From GWA2-66-18 sp964537395 (GTDB lineage Bacteria; Elusimicrobiota; Elusimicrobia; UBA1565; UBA9628): a stretch of 64,000 bases of DNA. The stretch is taken from contig CAZIBN010000011.1 in NCBI GenBank assembly GCA_964537395.1, positions 1-64,000 on the forward strand, given 5' to 3'. This document shows, one piece after another, positions 20,501 through 33,900 of the stretch. Below the pieces are notes generated by a model that was not told where the DNA came from, made no database searches, and saw nothing but the letters and a program-made list of their open reading frames with translations. A program made the translations under genes and the position numbers. Each line of letters begins with the position of its first letter. Positions within the stretch are counted from its first letter, which is position 1.

Positions 20501-23500
20501 CTTCTACTGGAACCAGCTGGCCAGCACCTGGACCGTGGGCGTGGCCCAGAGCACGGCGGCCTACTTCTCGGGGACCAATTCCTGGACCTTCGACTCGATC
20601 GTCTCGACCTTGACCTGGCAGGACGGCCATACCTACTCCCTGCTGGTGTTCGGCGAGGACAAGGCCGAGGGCGTGGTCAGCAACATCGAGGTCCCGGCCG
20701 CACCCATCACCTTCACCTTCGACTCGAGCCTCCCGCTCATCGCGGTCGTGGCCCCGGCCGGCGCGCCGCAGCGCCAGAAGCTGGCCGTCCCGAATGCCGC
20801 GCTCTCGGGTACCGCGTCCGCCACCGCGCCCAACACCGTGCGCAAGGTCCAGATCCGGGTCATGAACGACAGCAACGTGTTCGCCAACCCCGCTTCGTAT
20901 CCTCCGCCCTTCAACCAGATCGACGGCGACCTGGCCTGGTTCGACGCGAACTATACGGTGGATTGGACGAACTGGTCGGTGTCGAGCAACATCCCCTTCC
21001 TTAACGGCAGCACGTACACGATCGTGGCGCGCTCCCAGAACCAGGCCTTCACCTACTCCGTGCCTTACTCGAGCCGGACCATCGTCTACGACGCCTTGGC
21101 TCCGCAGTCCGGCGTCACGGTCCCGGCCAACGGCTCGGTGGTCAAGACCTTGACCGCGATCACCGGCACGGCCGCCGACTTCCCCGCGGGCAACCCCGGC
21201 GTGGTCGCGTCGATGACCGCGCGCCTCAAGCGCCTCAGCGACGGCAAGTACTGGGACGGCTTCTCCGTGGGCAACTGGAGCGCGGGCGTCGTCGATCTCG
21301 GCATCGGTCAGGGCGTGACGGTGCATCCGTCATCCTGGAACTTCATCTCCGGCAATATCCCGCCCGTGGGCCCCGCCGACCTGATCTCGGGAGTGTCCTA
21401 CTACCTGACCGTCGCCGGCAAGGATAACGCGGGTGGCGGGGGGAACACCGAGCCCTGGGACTCGCCGCGCGGCTCGACCTTCACCTTCGACAACACCGCG
21501 CCTCTGGCGAGCATCATCGGCCCGACCGACGGCTCGTTCTCGAGATCGATGCCGTCGTTCTCCGGCACCTCGGCCGACGACGTCGTGGTGTCGACGATCC
21601 AGCTCTCCGTGCTCGACGTCGCCGGCACCAACTGCTACAACCCGGCGGCCAACGCCTTCAACCTCCCCTGCCCCGCCTGGTTCGGCGCGCAGGGCACGGT
21701 CTCGGCGTGGTCCTTCGCCTTCCCCGCCCAGCCCTGGGTCCACAACTCGCAGTATGTCCTGCGCTCGTCGGCGACCGACACCGCGACCAACGTCCAGACC
21801 GCGGTCTCCTCGGCGGCGTTCATCTTCGACATCAACGCGGCCACGGTCGCGATCACGGTCCCGGCGGCGGCGGCCCTGGGCCCGGCGCTCGGCAGCATCG
21901 CCGGCACCGCGACCGACGCTCCGGCGGGCATCTCGTATCTGAAGCTGGCGATCTCCTCCGGGGCGGGCCTCGGCAATTGGTACGACGGCTCGGTGTTCAC
22001 GGGCGGCGCGCCCACCTTCTTTACGACCAGCACCTATGTCCTCGGCGCTTCCGACCTCTGGACCTGGGCTTACCCGTCTCTCGTCGACGGCCAGGCCTAC
22101 ACTTTGCGCGCGCGCACCCTCGACAAGGCCGGCAACCAGCGCGACCAGGATTTCAACTTCCGCTTCGACACCTCGAGCCCGACGGCGACGGTCGCCGTCC
22201 CGGTCGATGGGGGCTTCCGGACCGGCGGCTTCGCGATCACGGGCGCCTCGAGCGACCCCGACCCCGACGGCGCGGGGCCGCGCGCGGCGACCTTGGTTTC
22301 GACCGTCGCGGTGTCCATCGAGCGCCTCGATACGCAGCTCTGCTACGTGTTCGGCGGGGCCTTCACCGCGCCTTGCCCGAACTTCATCCCGGCCGCGGGC
22401 GCGCCGGCCGCCTGGACCTTCACGCCCACCCCGAACCCGTATACGACGAGCGTGAGCTATAACGTGATCGCGCGCGGCCAGGACAACGCGGGCAACACCC
22501 AGGACGTGTTCGCCAACGGCACGAGCTCCAACACCTTCACCTATGACACGGCCGTGCCCGCCGTCGTCGTCACCGCGCCGGTCGGGGCGCGCATGAGGGC
22601 GACCATTCCGAGCCTGCTGGGCGCGGGGACGGCGAGCAACGGCGTCCCGACAGGATTGGAAGTCGTCTCCGTCCGCGTGCGGCGCGAGGGCACCAACATC
22701 TACGCCGACCCCGCGGCGGGCCTCAACTTCAGCCTGGTCAACGGCGACCTGGCCTGGTTCAACGCCAACACGGTCTCGGTCCCGGCGTGGACGGCCTGGT
22801 CGGTCTCGAGCGCGGTGCCGTTCGCCGGGCTCGAGGGCAGCACCTTCTCGTTCATCGCTCGCGCCCTCAACAAGGCCGGCACGTACTCGACGACCTACGC
22901 CACCAGCACCTTCGTCTACGACCCGGCGCCCCCCGAGACCGGCGTCACTTTGCCGGCCAACGGCGCCTATGTCAACTCCCTGCCTTCCCTGACCGGCACC
23001 GCGGCCGATCTCCCCGCGGTCAACCCGGGCGCGGTGGCCGCGGTTGGCGTCCGCATCAAGCGCCTGTCGGACGATAATTTCTGGACCGGCTTCGGCGCCT
23101 GGAGCGGCACGCTCGCCACCATGGGCGCGGCGCAGGGCGTGCAGGTCTACGTCTCCTCCTGGAGCGTGTCGGGCGCCAATCTGCCGACGGCGGGCTTCCT
23201 GACCTCGGGCGCATCGTACTATGTCACGACCTCGGGCACGGACGACGCCGTGGTCGGGGGGAACGTCGAGCTCTTCGACTCGCCGCGCGGCTCGACCTTC
23301 ACCTATGACAACACGGCGCCCGTGACGGGCATCATCAGCCCGTTCGACGCGTCGTTCCGCAGATCCGTGGCCGCGGTCAACGGCACGGGCTTCGACGCGG
23401 TGTCGATCTCGACGGTGCAGCTTTCCCTGCAGAACACGTCGATCGTGGCACCCAACTGCTACAACCCGGCGGTCAACGGCTTCAACCTCGCCTGCCCGGC

Positions 23501-26500
23501 CTGGTTCGCCGCGCAGGGCTCGACGACGAGCTGGTCCTTCGCCTTCCCGGTCCAGCCCTGGGTCAACGCCTCGCAGTACGTTCTTCGCTCCTCGGCGACC
23601 GACCTCGCGGCCAACGTCCAGACCGCGGTCTCCTCGGCGGCGTTCACCTTCGACACCGACGCGGCCACGGCCGCGGTGACGGTCCCGCCGGCGGGCGCGC
23701 TCGGGCCGGCGCTGGGCAGCATCGCCGGCACCGCGGCCGACATCACGGCGGGCGTGTCGAGCCTTCAGCTCGCGATCTCCTCGGGCGCGGGCCTCGGCAA
23801 CTGGTACGACGGCTTTGTCTGGACGCCCGGCGCGTTGCCCACCTTCTTCACGACCAGCACCTATGTCCTCGGCGCTACCGACCTCTGGACCTGGGCTTAC
23901 CCGTCTCTCGTCGACGGCCAGCTCTACGCGTTGCGCGCCCGCACCCTCGACAAGGCCGGCAACCAGCGCGACCAGGACTTCAACTTCCGCTTCGACTCCT
24001 CGAGCCCGACGGCGACGCTCGCCATCCCGGTCGATGGCGGCTTCCGGACCGGCGACTTCTCGATCTCGGGCGTCGCGAGCGACCCCGATCCCGACGGCGC
24101 GGGCCCGCGTGCGGCCACCTTGGTCTCGACCGTCGCGGTGTCCATCGAGCGCCTCGACACGAATCAGTGCTACGTGTACGGCGGAGGCTTCTCCTCGCCT
24201 TGCCCGAACTTCATCCCGGCCGCCGGCTTGCCGGCCGTCTGGACCTTCACGCCCACCCCGAACCCGTATGCGACCGGCGTGAGTTACAACGTGATCGCGC
24301 GCGCCAAAGACAACGCGGGCAACACCCAGGACGTGTTCGCCAACGGCGCGAGCTCCAATACCTTCACCTACAACACCGCGATCCCGTCGGTCGGGATCAC
24401 GGCGCCCTCCACGGCTCGCAACAGCAGCCTGGCCACGCTCGCGGGAACGGCCAACGACGCGATCCCGACCTCGCTTGCCAAGGTCCAGGTCCGCGTCCTG
24501 CGGCAGACCGGCATCAACCTCTTCGCCGACCCCGCGCCGGGCGTTCATCCTTTCTCGCTCGACCCCGCGACGCAGGCGGAGTTGGCCTGGTTCGACGCGG
24601 CGTCGGTCTCCGCCCCGCTGTGGACGAGCTGGACCTTGTCGAGCGGCCTTCCTCACGTGAGCGGCGAGACCTACCGCGTCGAAGCGCGCGCCCTCAATCA
24701 GGCGGGCAGCTACTCGACGACCTACTCCACCCAGACGACCACCTACGACACGGAGTCGCCGTACACGGACGTGCTCCTGCCGGTGTCATTCTCCACGGTC
24801 TCGGCGCTGCCCCAGATCACGGGCACCTCATATGACCTGCCTATCGGCAATGGCGGCCTCGTCTCGAACATCCGGATGCGGCTGACGCGCCTGACCGACG
24901 GCCAGTACTGGGCGGGCGCGGGCTGGTCGCCGATCGTGACCCAGCTGACGACGTCCGAGGGCCTCAAGGTCCACGTGAGCAGCTGGACCATGACGGCGAA
25001 CCTCCCGCCGCCGAGCAATCTCACGACCGGCCTGCAAAGCGGCGTCTCCTACTTCATGAGCGTCTCGGGCGTGGACGATGCGTCCCCGGCGGGCACCGCC
25101 GAGGCCTTCAACGCTTCATTGAAGTCGTCGACCTTCACGGTGGACCTGATCGGCGCGGTCGCGGGCTTCACGGCTCCGAGCGACCTCTCGGTGATTTCGA
25201 CGCTGGCGAAGATCCGCGGCACGGCGACCGACGCCCTGGCGGGCGTGACCTCGGCCGGCCAGATCGAGATCGCTATAGCGGAGACATCCCCCGTAGGGGG
25301 ATGCTGGAACGGCACGATCGCGGGCGGCACCTTCACGCTCGCCGGCTGCCCGATCTACTACCCGATCACGGGCGGCGACCGCGCCGGCGCCTACAACCCG
25401 GTCTCGACGTTCTGGGACGTCAACGCGCCGCCGCTGACGACCCAGTTCGGCTACAAGGTCTGGGTGCGCGCCAGGGACAACGCGACACCCAGCGGCAACT
25501 ATACCGCGCCCGCGACGATCTCTTCGATCACCTTCACTTATAACACGAGCCTGCCGGCCTCGGCGATCCTTCTGCCGCCGCCGTTGCCCGCCGCCGGAGG
25601 CAACCTGGCGGCGGCGTTCACGGTCTCGGGCACGGCGACGGACACCTTCGGCATCACCGGGACCTCGGTCGCCTATCAGGAAGCCGACTCTCTCATGTAC
25701 TGGGACCCGGGCTCTTCGACTTTTTCGACTCTGACGCCGCAGTGGACGGCGACGACGCTCCTGGGCACGCCCCCAAGCTTCACCTTCTCCACGCCGGCCC
25801 CGGTGCCGGCCGCCTCGTCGGGTCGCAACTATAACCTCTACGTGAAGGCGATCAACAACGCCGGCCTCGAGCTGGTCGCGCCCGCGAGCACGGTCAAGTG
25901 GGATACGAGCAAGCCCGCCGCGACCGTCTCCGTTCCGGCTAATAACTCCTACGCGCGTACCTTGCCGAGCGTGACCGGCGTCGCCTCCGATCCGGGCGCC
26001 GCGCCCTCAGGCGTGGCAGGGACCCAGATCCAGATCAAGCGCGTTGTCGCCACCGACTGCTGGGGCGGCGGCGCGTGGGGTGTGAACTGCACCACCGAGT
26101 CATCGTGGCTGGCCCCGCTCGTGGGCACGCCCTGGACCAAGAACACCCAGCTTCCTCCGTCGAGCAATCTCCCCGGCGGCCTTGAAGACGGCAAGGCGTA
26201 CGAGATCTCGGCGCGCGCCTTCGACCTGGCGGCCAACACGCAGACCGCGACGACGGCCAACACCTTCATCTTCGACGTGTCCTCGCCGGCCGTCGCCAAC
26301 GTCCTGCCGCTCAACGGCGCGCGCTACAAGACCTTGCCGATGCTCAGCGGCACGGCGGCGGACCAGGCGCCGGGCGCGTTCAACGTGACCTTCCCGCTCG
26401 TGCGCATCTACGACATCCCGCTCAACCAGTATTGGGTGGGCGGCACGGGCTGGGTGACCTCGGCGTTCCCCGGCTTCCCCGACCTGTGGAACACGGCGGT

Positions 26501-27900
26501 CGACTCCACCTCCGTCTCCGGAGTCTTCAGCTGGCGCTACGATGCCTCGGCCGTGACCTGGCCCGACCGCAATAATCAGCTGCGCGTCGAGACCCAGGCG
26601 CTCGACGCCGCCGGCAACTACACTGTGGCCTCGTCTACCTTCAGCTTTGACGTGACCCGGCCCGGCTCGGTCGTCATGTACCCGCCCGTGGACGGCGTGA
26701 CGTATTCGTCGATGGCCGTCATCGGCGGCACCTCTCTCGACAACACCTCGCCGATCACGGACGTCGGCATCAAGATGTGGTACGTCAGCGGCCCGACGAC
26801 CTACTACTGGAGCCCGGCGACCCCGCACTGGGCGCCCGGCGATCCCGGCTACGCCTCCATCGGCGGCTCGGCCGGGCCGGCGGCCACGGTCAACACGTGG
26901 GGCTACAATTCCACGCAGAACCCGGACTTCAATAACCCGGGCACCTTGAACTTCGCCTGGAGGGAAGGCACCCACGACGTCGGCAACGGCAAGCTCTTCC
27001 ACATCGTCACCGCGGCGCTCGACGGCGCGGGCAACGCCCAGGTCGTCCTCACGACCCGGACCTTCCGCTTCGACAACGTGCCGGCCATCTCGGCGCCGGT
27101 CGCGCCTGTCGCCGAATCGGCGTACAAGACTTTGACGACCTTGTCGGGCACGTCGAGCGATGACGTCGGCACGGTCGCGGCGGTGGCGGTGTCGATCTAC
27201 GACGTGGAGGCGCTCAAGTACTTCGACGGCACGGGCTTCGCCTCGAATACCGAGGTGTGGCTGCCCGTCCAGCCGGCCAACCTGTTCGCGAGCTCGTGGA
27301 CGTTCACGAGCGGTTCGCTGGAGCCCTCGTACGTGTCCGCGCACCATTATGTGGTGAAGTCCTCGGCGACCGACAACATCGGCAATAACCAGACCATCGT
27401 CGGGTCCGCGCGCTTCCTGTGGGACGTGGCCCCGCCGAACTCGGCCGTCGTCAACCCCGCGAACCTGACGACCTACACCGACACGAAGATCCTGATCGGC
27501 AACGCCAGCGACACGGGCTTCACGACGGGCATCAACGGCACCGGCTCGGGCGTGGTGCCTACGCTTGGCTGGCATCAGGGCGGCATCGAGGTGGCGGTCT
27601 TCCGGGACACCGTGCCGCTGATCCTGAGCGGCCCCGTGTCGTACGGCAACTGGGACGCGACGGGTTTCTTCTGGAACGGCTCGACGTGGGTGGCGAGCAG
27701 CGGCGGCCCGCTGTTCGTCCCCGCGGCTTTCGTGGACGGGTTCGGCAACTGGCAGTACGCCGGCCTCACCTGCCCGCGGCCGATATCAACGGACCCATGT
27801 TGGGTCCGCGGCGACCCGTACGTGTCCTGGGTGCGCGCGACCGATAACGCCGGCAACGTCCAGAGCGTGATCCAGAACGGCCCGCGCTTCTTCATCTCGG
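17595..27900 (+). repeat. Ig-like module array A, second part (about 27 modules)
   Basis: Same module class as before the gap. Boundary motifs include FKYDVNKP, FSFDGTPP, FTFDNTAP, FRFDTSSP, VKWDTSKP and FLWDVAPP. The array ends where the boundary motif is replaced by FFISGVAQSFSIAI and the second module class begins. Confidence 0.85.
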
Positions 27901-30900
27901 GCGTCGCGCAGAGCTTCTCGATCGCGATCTCATCGGACCCGAGCACCGTGGGCAATCCCATCACGGTCACCGTGACCGCCCGCGACGGCGTGGGCGGCAC
28001 GGGCGGCGTCGCCTCGAGCTACAGCGGCACGGTGAAGTTCGTGATGGCGGACGGCGCGGGCGGCCCGGAGAGGGCGGTCACGGGGGCCGAGATCCTGGAC
28101 GGCACGAACGGCCTGCCCAAGGACTACGCCTTCACCACCGGCACGGGCGGCGACAACGGCACGAAGGTCTTCACCATCCAGCTGCGCAAGGCCGGCTCCC
28201 GCCTCCTGCGCGTCGAGCAGACCGACAACGCGGCCCTGTTCGGCCTCCTGTCTCTGACCACGCACCGCAAGACCGGAACCCAGGTTCAGCTCATCGCCGA
28301 CTGCGACGCTCTGGGTCAGCAGGCGGCGCCGGGCGTGGTCACCTTCGGTTCCCAGGGCCGTTCCGGCGCCCCGCGTCCCAGCACCGCCGGACAGAGCGTC
28401 GTCTACTGCGCGAAGGTGACCGACGAGTTCTATAACGTGGACATCGACTCGACGACCACGGTTTACATCACCGACACGGACGTCAACAACGCCTCCGTCA
28501 GCCCCGACCAGTATCTCGCCATCGCCGCCGGCCAGTCCACCTTCAACCGCACGTTCGTGACGGCCAGCGCCACGGGCCAGATCGTCACGTCCACGGGCTC
28601 AGGCATCACGCCCAACGCCTCCAACCCGGCCACGCCCGTCGTCGTCAACGGCCAGCCCGCCGACCGCCTGGTGGCCCTGCTGCCCAATGAGATCCGCGTC
28701 CAGGGCAAGTTCGCCACCGCGCCTTTCGGCAAGGACTACGGCGCGCTCGACGAGGTGCAGGCCGGCTCGACGATCTCCCTGCGCGTGTTCGCGGTGGACC
28801 CCTTCTACAACGATGACGTCACGGTCGCCGCTCCCGTGACCGCGCGGCTCTGGTCGGATTCGTTCACGGGCTCGCTCTCGCAGACCTTGCAGGCCGGTAC
28901 GACGAAGTTCACCTTCACGCCGGTCGTCGCCGGCACGCAGAACTTCCAGGCCCAGTCGGCGTCCTTGCCGGGGGCGACCTCGAACTACTACACGCCGGCG
29001 CCGGCCAAGGTCTGGTGGGGCCCGCCTCTGAAGCTGCAGGTGCTCGCCGCGGGACAGGCGGCCGACCCCGGTAAGCAGCCCTACGATGCGAACCCGACCA
29101 CGGGCGGACGCGCCGTCTCCGCTTCGAACCTGCTCACCGCGGGCGTGACTACGACGATCACGGTCAACCTCGTCGACAACTGGTTCAACGTCGTTCGGGC
29201 GACCACGCCCTTCATTCCGCTCACTACGAGCGTCGAGATGCCTCTGGCCCAACTCGACTTCCTTAATGACCCGAACATCCAGCTGCGCGGCCTCGCCCCG
29301 CCCTCCATCCAGCGCACCTTGAACGCGGGCACGACGACCTTCTCGTTCATCCCGGTCACGCGCAACCTCACGGGCATCTCTCTGCGGGTCACCGATACGA
29401 ACGCGACCGGCACCTACTACAGCACCGACACGGTCTCCAATGCCCTCGTTCAGGCGAATACCCCGCTGTCCCTGCTGGTCCAGATGCCGGGCGAGACCTA
29501 CGCCGAAGGCACGGTGTTCGGCAAGACCGGCTCGGCCTCCACGCTCGTCGCGGGCACCGCCTACAACGTGACCTTGCGCGCGGTGGACCTTTACAACAAC
29601 CGCGCCAGCGATGGCAGCCTGGTGGTGCTGTCAGCCAACGACATCTATGCGACCATCCCCGCGCCGCAGTCCCTGGCCATCGGTCAGACCGTGTTCGCCG
29701 GCTTCGTGCCGAGCGCTTCGACCGGCAACCTCGTGGTCTCCGGCGTGGACAGCGGTTTGGTTCTGACCGGCCAGACGGTGTCGACGATCACCGTCATCCC
29801 CGGGACCCCCGACCGCACGATCGTGCTTCTGAGCGGCGAGACCTTGGTCCCGGGCAAGACCGTGGCACCCTTCGGCGTGACCGGGGTCCCGGTCGAGTCC
29901 ACGGTCACCGTCTCCTTCAACGCGACGGTGTACGCCGCCGACTCGCGCTACAACGCGACCACCAACCCGGCCACCAACGGCTCCGTGCTCAATATCCTGT
30001 CGAACGATCCGTTCATGCCGGTGATCAACTCGCCCGTGACCTTGGCCGGCGGCGTGGTGAACGTGCCGCTGATCCAGCTCCGCACCGGCGGCGCGCGGAC
30101 CATCACCGCGGTCCACACCGGCGGCGGAGGGCCCGCGCTGTCGAACGGAGTCTCCAACAGCTTCAACCTGCTCCCGTTCACTCCGACGCGCCTGCGTACG
30201 CTGACGCCGACCGAGACGCGCGTGCCCGGCTCTCCCACGAACGGGCGCTCGGCCGCGCCGTTCACCGCCCAGGCCGGCTTCGTGTTCAACGTGACGGTCG
30301 ACATCACCGACGCGTTCTGGAACCTGACGCCCGGCGTCACCCAGGAGATCCGCCTCGTCGCCGACGATCCGTTCGCGGTGATCGTCCCGACGACGCAGGT
30401 CATCACCACCTCGGCGACCTATACGGTCACGCTCAAGCGCGCGGGCACGACCATCCTGCGCTCGGAGCGTGTCAACATCCTATCGTCGCCGCCGCTCACC
30501 GCGGATAACTCCACGCCGATCACGGTCCAGGCCGGCACCCCCTCGCGCCTGGTCGCCATCCTGCCCGGCGAGACGTTCAGCCAGGGCTCGCCGACGGGCA
30601 AGGGCGGCGCGCCGGTCACGCAGACGGCGGGCACGGACTTCGACGTCCAGGTCGGCGTGGTGGACGGCTTCTTCAACCTCGTCCCCGGCCGGGCGGCCGA
30701 CGCGTTCATCTCTCCGCCCACCGACCCGTACGCGCCCTTGGTCTCCACCGCCGCCATCAACGTCGGCGCGGGCTTCACGGCGCCGATGACGATGAGCCTG
30801 CGCCTCGCGGCGACGGGCCACTATCTCGTCGCCACGGACTTCGGCTCCTCGGGCCTCGCCAACGACCCGCAGACCTCGACCTTCACCGTGCTCCCGGCGC

Positions 30901-33900
30901 CGGCGAAGGGCATCCAGCTCCTGCTCCCCGGTCAGACCGCGGTGCCCGGCTCGGGAAACTACCCGGCCGGCGGCGTGACGGGCTCGGTGTCCACGCCGAC
31001 CGCCGGCGCGCTGTTCGACGCCAGGATCAACCTCGTGGACCAGTACATGAACGTCTCGCCGCATCCGACGAACCCGCTCGAGGTTTACCTTAATACGAGC
31101 GATATCTACGACGTCGAGACGGCCTCCGGCCCCTCGGGCAGCGGCAAACTGCTCCCCGCAGGGCTGGGGACGGAGACGGTCGGCGTCACGCTCCTGACGA
31201 AATCGACCTTGACCGTGATCAGCGTGAGCGCGGAGGCGGCGACCACCTTGTGCGGCATCTCTGGAACCATCGCCTGCCAGGCGCTGGCGCCCGCGGCGGT
31301 GTCGGTGCCCTTCCGCGTGTTCGCGTCCACCGCTTATACGCTCCAGGTGATCTTGCCCGGCGAGACCCAGAGGCCCGGCAAGCCCTCGGGCAAGGACGGC
31401 ACGCCGAACTCGTACGTCGTGACCACTCCGGCGATGGGCGCCAGCGTCTGGCTCGTCGACCAGTTCAACAACCCGGTCAGCGACATCGCCGTCGGCCCTA
31501 ACCAGGACACGAACCCGCCGGCGGTGATGCCGGTCGTGCGCCTCTCGTTCCCGTCCGACCCGGTGGCGGCCGTGCCGGCCGCGGCGGCGCTGATCCTGGG
31601 CAACCGCTCGTTCAACTTCTCGCCGTTGACGGCGGCGACGGCCTATACCGTCGTCGCGACGACGACGGCGGCCTCGGCGGTGACCGTCTCCTCCGCGGGC
31701 TCGTCGGCGTTCCCGGCCTACCCCGGGCCGTCGCACCATCTGGTCTGGTCGGGCCTGCCGGCGTCGGTGGTCGCCGGCGTGACCTTCAGCGGCGTGCTGT
31801 CCGCCCACGACCAGTGGCACAACATCCTCTCGACCGGTCCCAATGCCTACAAGGCCAGCGTCAGCTTCTCGGCCCAGACCTTCGGCGGCAACCAGGATCC
31901 GACCTTCTCGCCGGCGAGCGTGATCTTCTCCTCGGCGGTCGATCAAGGCATCAAGGCCCTGCCCGGCTTCCTCGCGCTGAAGAAGGCGGGCACCCCTCGA
32001 TGGGTCAAGGCCTCCGAGACCCTGAACGCGGTGGTCCACAGCGAGGTGGGCGGCGACGCGATCCAGCCGGTCATCACGGTCGTGCCGGCCGCTCCGGACT
32101 CGGTCAAGGTCACGCCGACGGCCGACGTGACGCAGGACGCCGGGACCTTGGTGCCGAGCGCCCCCGGCTCGCTGGCGATCACCGCTCAGCTCACGGACGC
32201 GTTCGACAACCCGATCACCTCGACGCAGACCCTGTACGTTCAGGTCGTCTCGACGACCGGCACGGCGGGGCGCCTCTCGGTCGGCGGCGTGAACGTGGAC
32301 TACTCGACGACGGTCGTCAGCGACGCCTTGGGCCAGGTCGGCGTCAGCACGTCGATCCGCTACTTCGTCTCCTCGAACGCGGGCGACTCGGCGCGCATCT
32401 GGATCGGCACCATGCCGGCACCGGGCGATTTGACCGCCTACATCTCGGCCGCCAAGGACATCACGGGGGCCATCGTGACCGTGGGCGGCCCGGCCAGCCA
32501 GATCGTCTTCGTCACCACGCCGACCGCGGCGACGGTGGGCATCGATGACGTCTCCGGAGCCGGCGGCCAGTACGTGCTCGAGCGCCGCGACGACTTCAAC
32601 AACATCACGCGCTTCGGCACGACGCCGATCACGCTCACGGTCGCCGAGATCGCGCCGCACACCGCGCGCGGCCTGGCCTTGGGCTCGTTCGGCAACGGCG
32701 GTGATTTCGGCTTCCGGAACGTGGACGTCAACAACGCCGCCAACACCAACACGTTCTTCATCACGGGCTTCATCATCGATCCCGGCTTCACCGGCGCGGA
32801 GACGCCGTTCCGCTATCACGACCGGATGAGCTCGTACTCGGGCCCCTCGCCGTCGTCGAACACGGCGGAGGGATCGCGCCCCGGCCTGTGGACGGTCCAG
32901 GTCAAGGTCGGTATCGCCCTGAAGGCCACGCATTCCCTGCGCATGGACCCCGACGTGATCAAGAAGATCGAGTTCGGCAACTCGGTGCGCACCTTGGTCG
33001 CGGGCCGCCCCACCGATGCTTTCAACGTCCCCGGCGCCTTCCGTCCTCAGCTTCAGGATCTCTTCTCCAACCCCGCCGTCGCGACCGCGGCCGTGGTCGT
33101 GAATCTGTCGACCACGTCGCGCCGCGGCTCGTACGTCAACGACTATATGGCCTTCTCCCGCTCGACCGCCTCGGCCGCGGGCTCGCGCGTCTCACCGCCC
33201 TCGTTCAACGCGTCCACGAAAACCGTCGACATCCCGGTCGGCGCCTATCAGGCCACCTTCTACTTCATGGACACGACCGCGTCCAACGGCTACGCGTCGC
33301 CGGGCTCGCCGACGCTGGCCCTCGCCTCTCCCGGGCTGCTCGGCTCGGTCCAGTCGGTGCTCGTCACGCCCGACAACATCGACGGCCTCGCGGTCTCCAC
33401 CGGCGCCGGCCAAGCCCTGCTGGCGGGCGCCACCTCGCAGGTCTTCGTGCTCGAGTCGCGGGACTACTACGGCAACCCCTCGCCGGTGAAGCTCGGCGGC
33501 GGCGACGCCCTGGTGCTCCTGGAGTCCGACTCCGCGGGGGATATCCAGTTCTCGACCCCGACGACCGGCCAGTTCTTCAGCACCTCGGCGGTGGCCTACC
33601 TGCTCGTCGGCGAGTCGGCCACGAGCTTCTATCTGATCGACACCTTGCTGAACACCGCCGGCTCGACGCACACGATCACGGCCACCGGCATCAGCTTCCC
33701 GACCTGGAACGTCGGGCGCGCCAGCTACACGGTCCTGGCGGGCGAGCCCGCGCAGATCGGCTGGTACAACCCCGCCCGCCGCCTGGTCGCCGGCACGACC
33801 GTCCAGTACGCGCTCGGCGTGCCGACGAACACCGTCGTCGCGGCCGAGTTGCGCGACCGCTTCGGCAACGCCACGATCTCCACGGCGACCTTCACCATCC

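Noticed and set aside
21330..24656. Minus-strand open frame of 1108 codons opposite the giant gene
   Set aside because: Its product is Arg/Gly/Ala-rich low-complexity sequence with no start signal. It is a by-product of high GC and the codon pattern of the plus-strand gene.
20736..25150. CRISPR-like or transposon repeat in the giant gene
   Set aside because: The repeats are coding, in frame, 1.8 kb long and built of Ig-like modules; there are no short direct repeats with unique spacers and no transposase.
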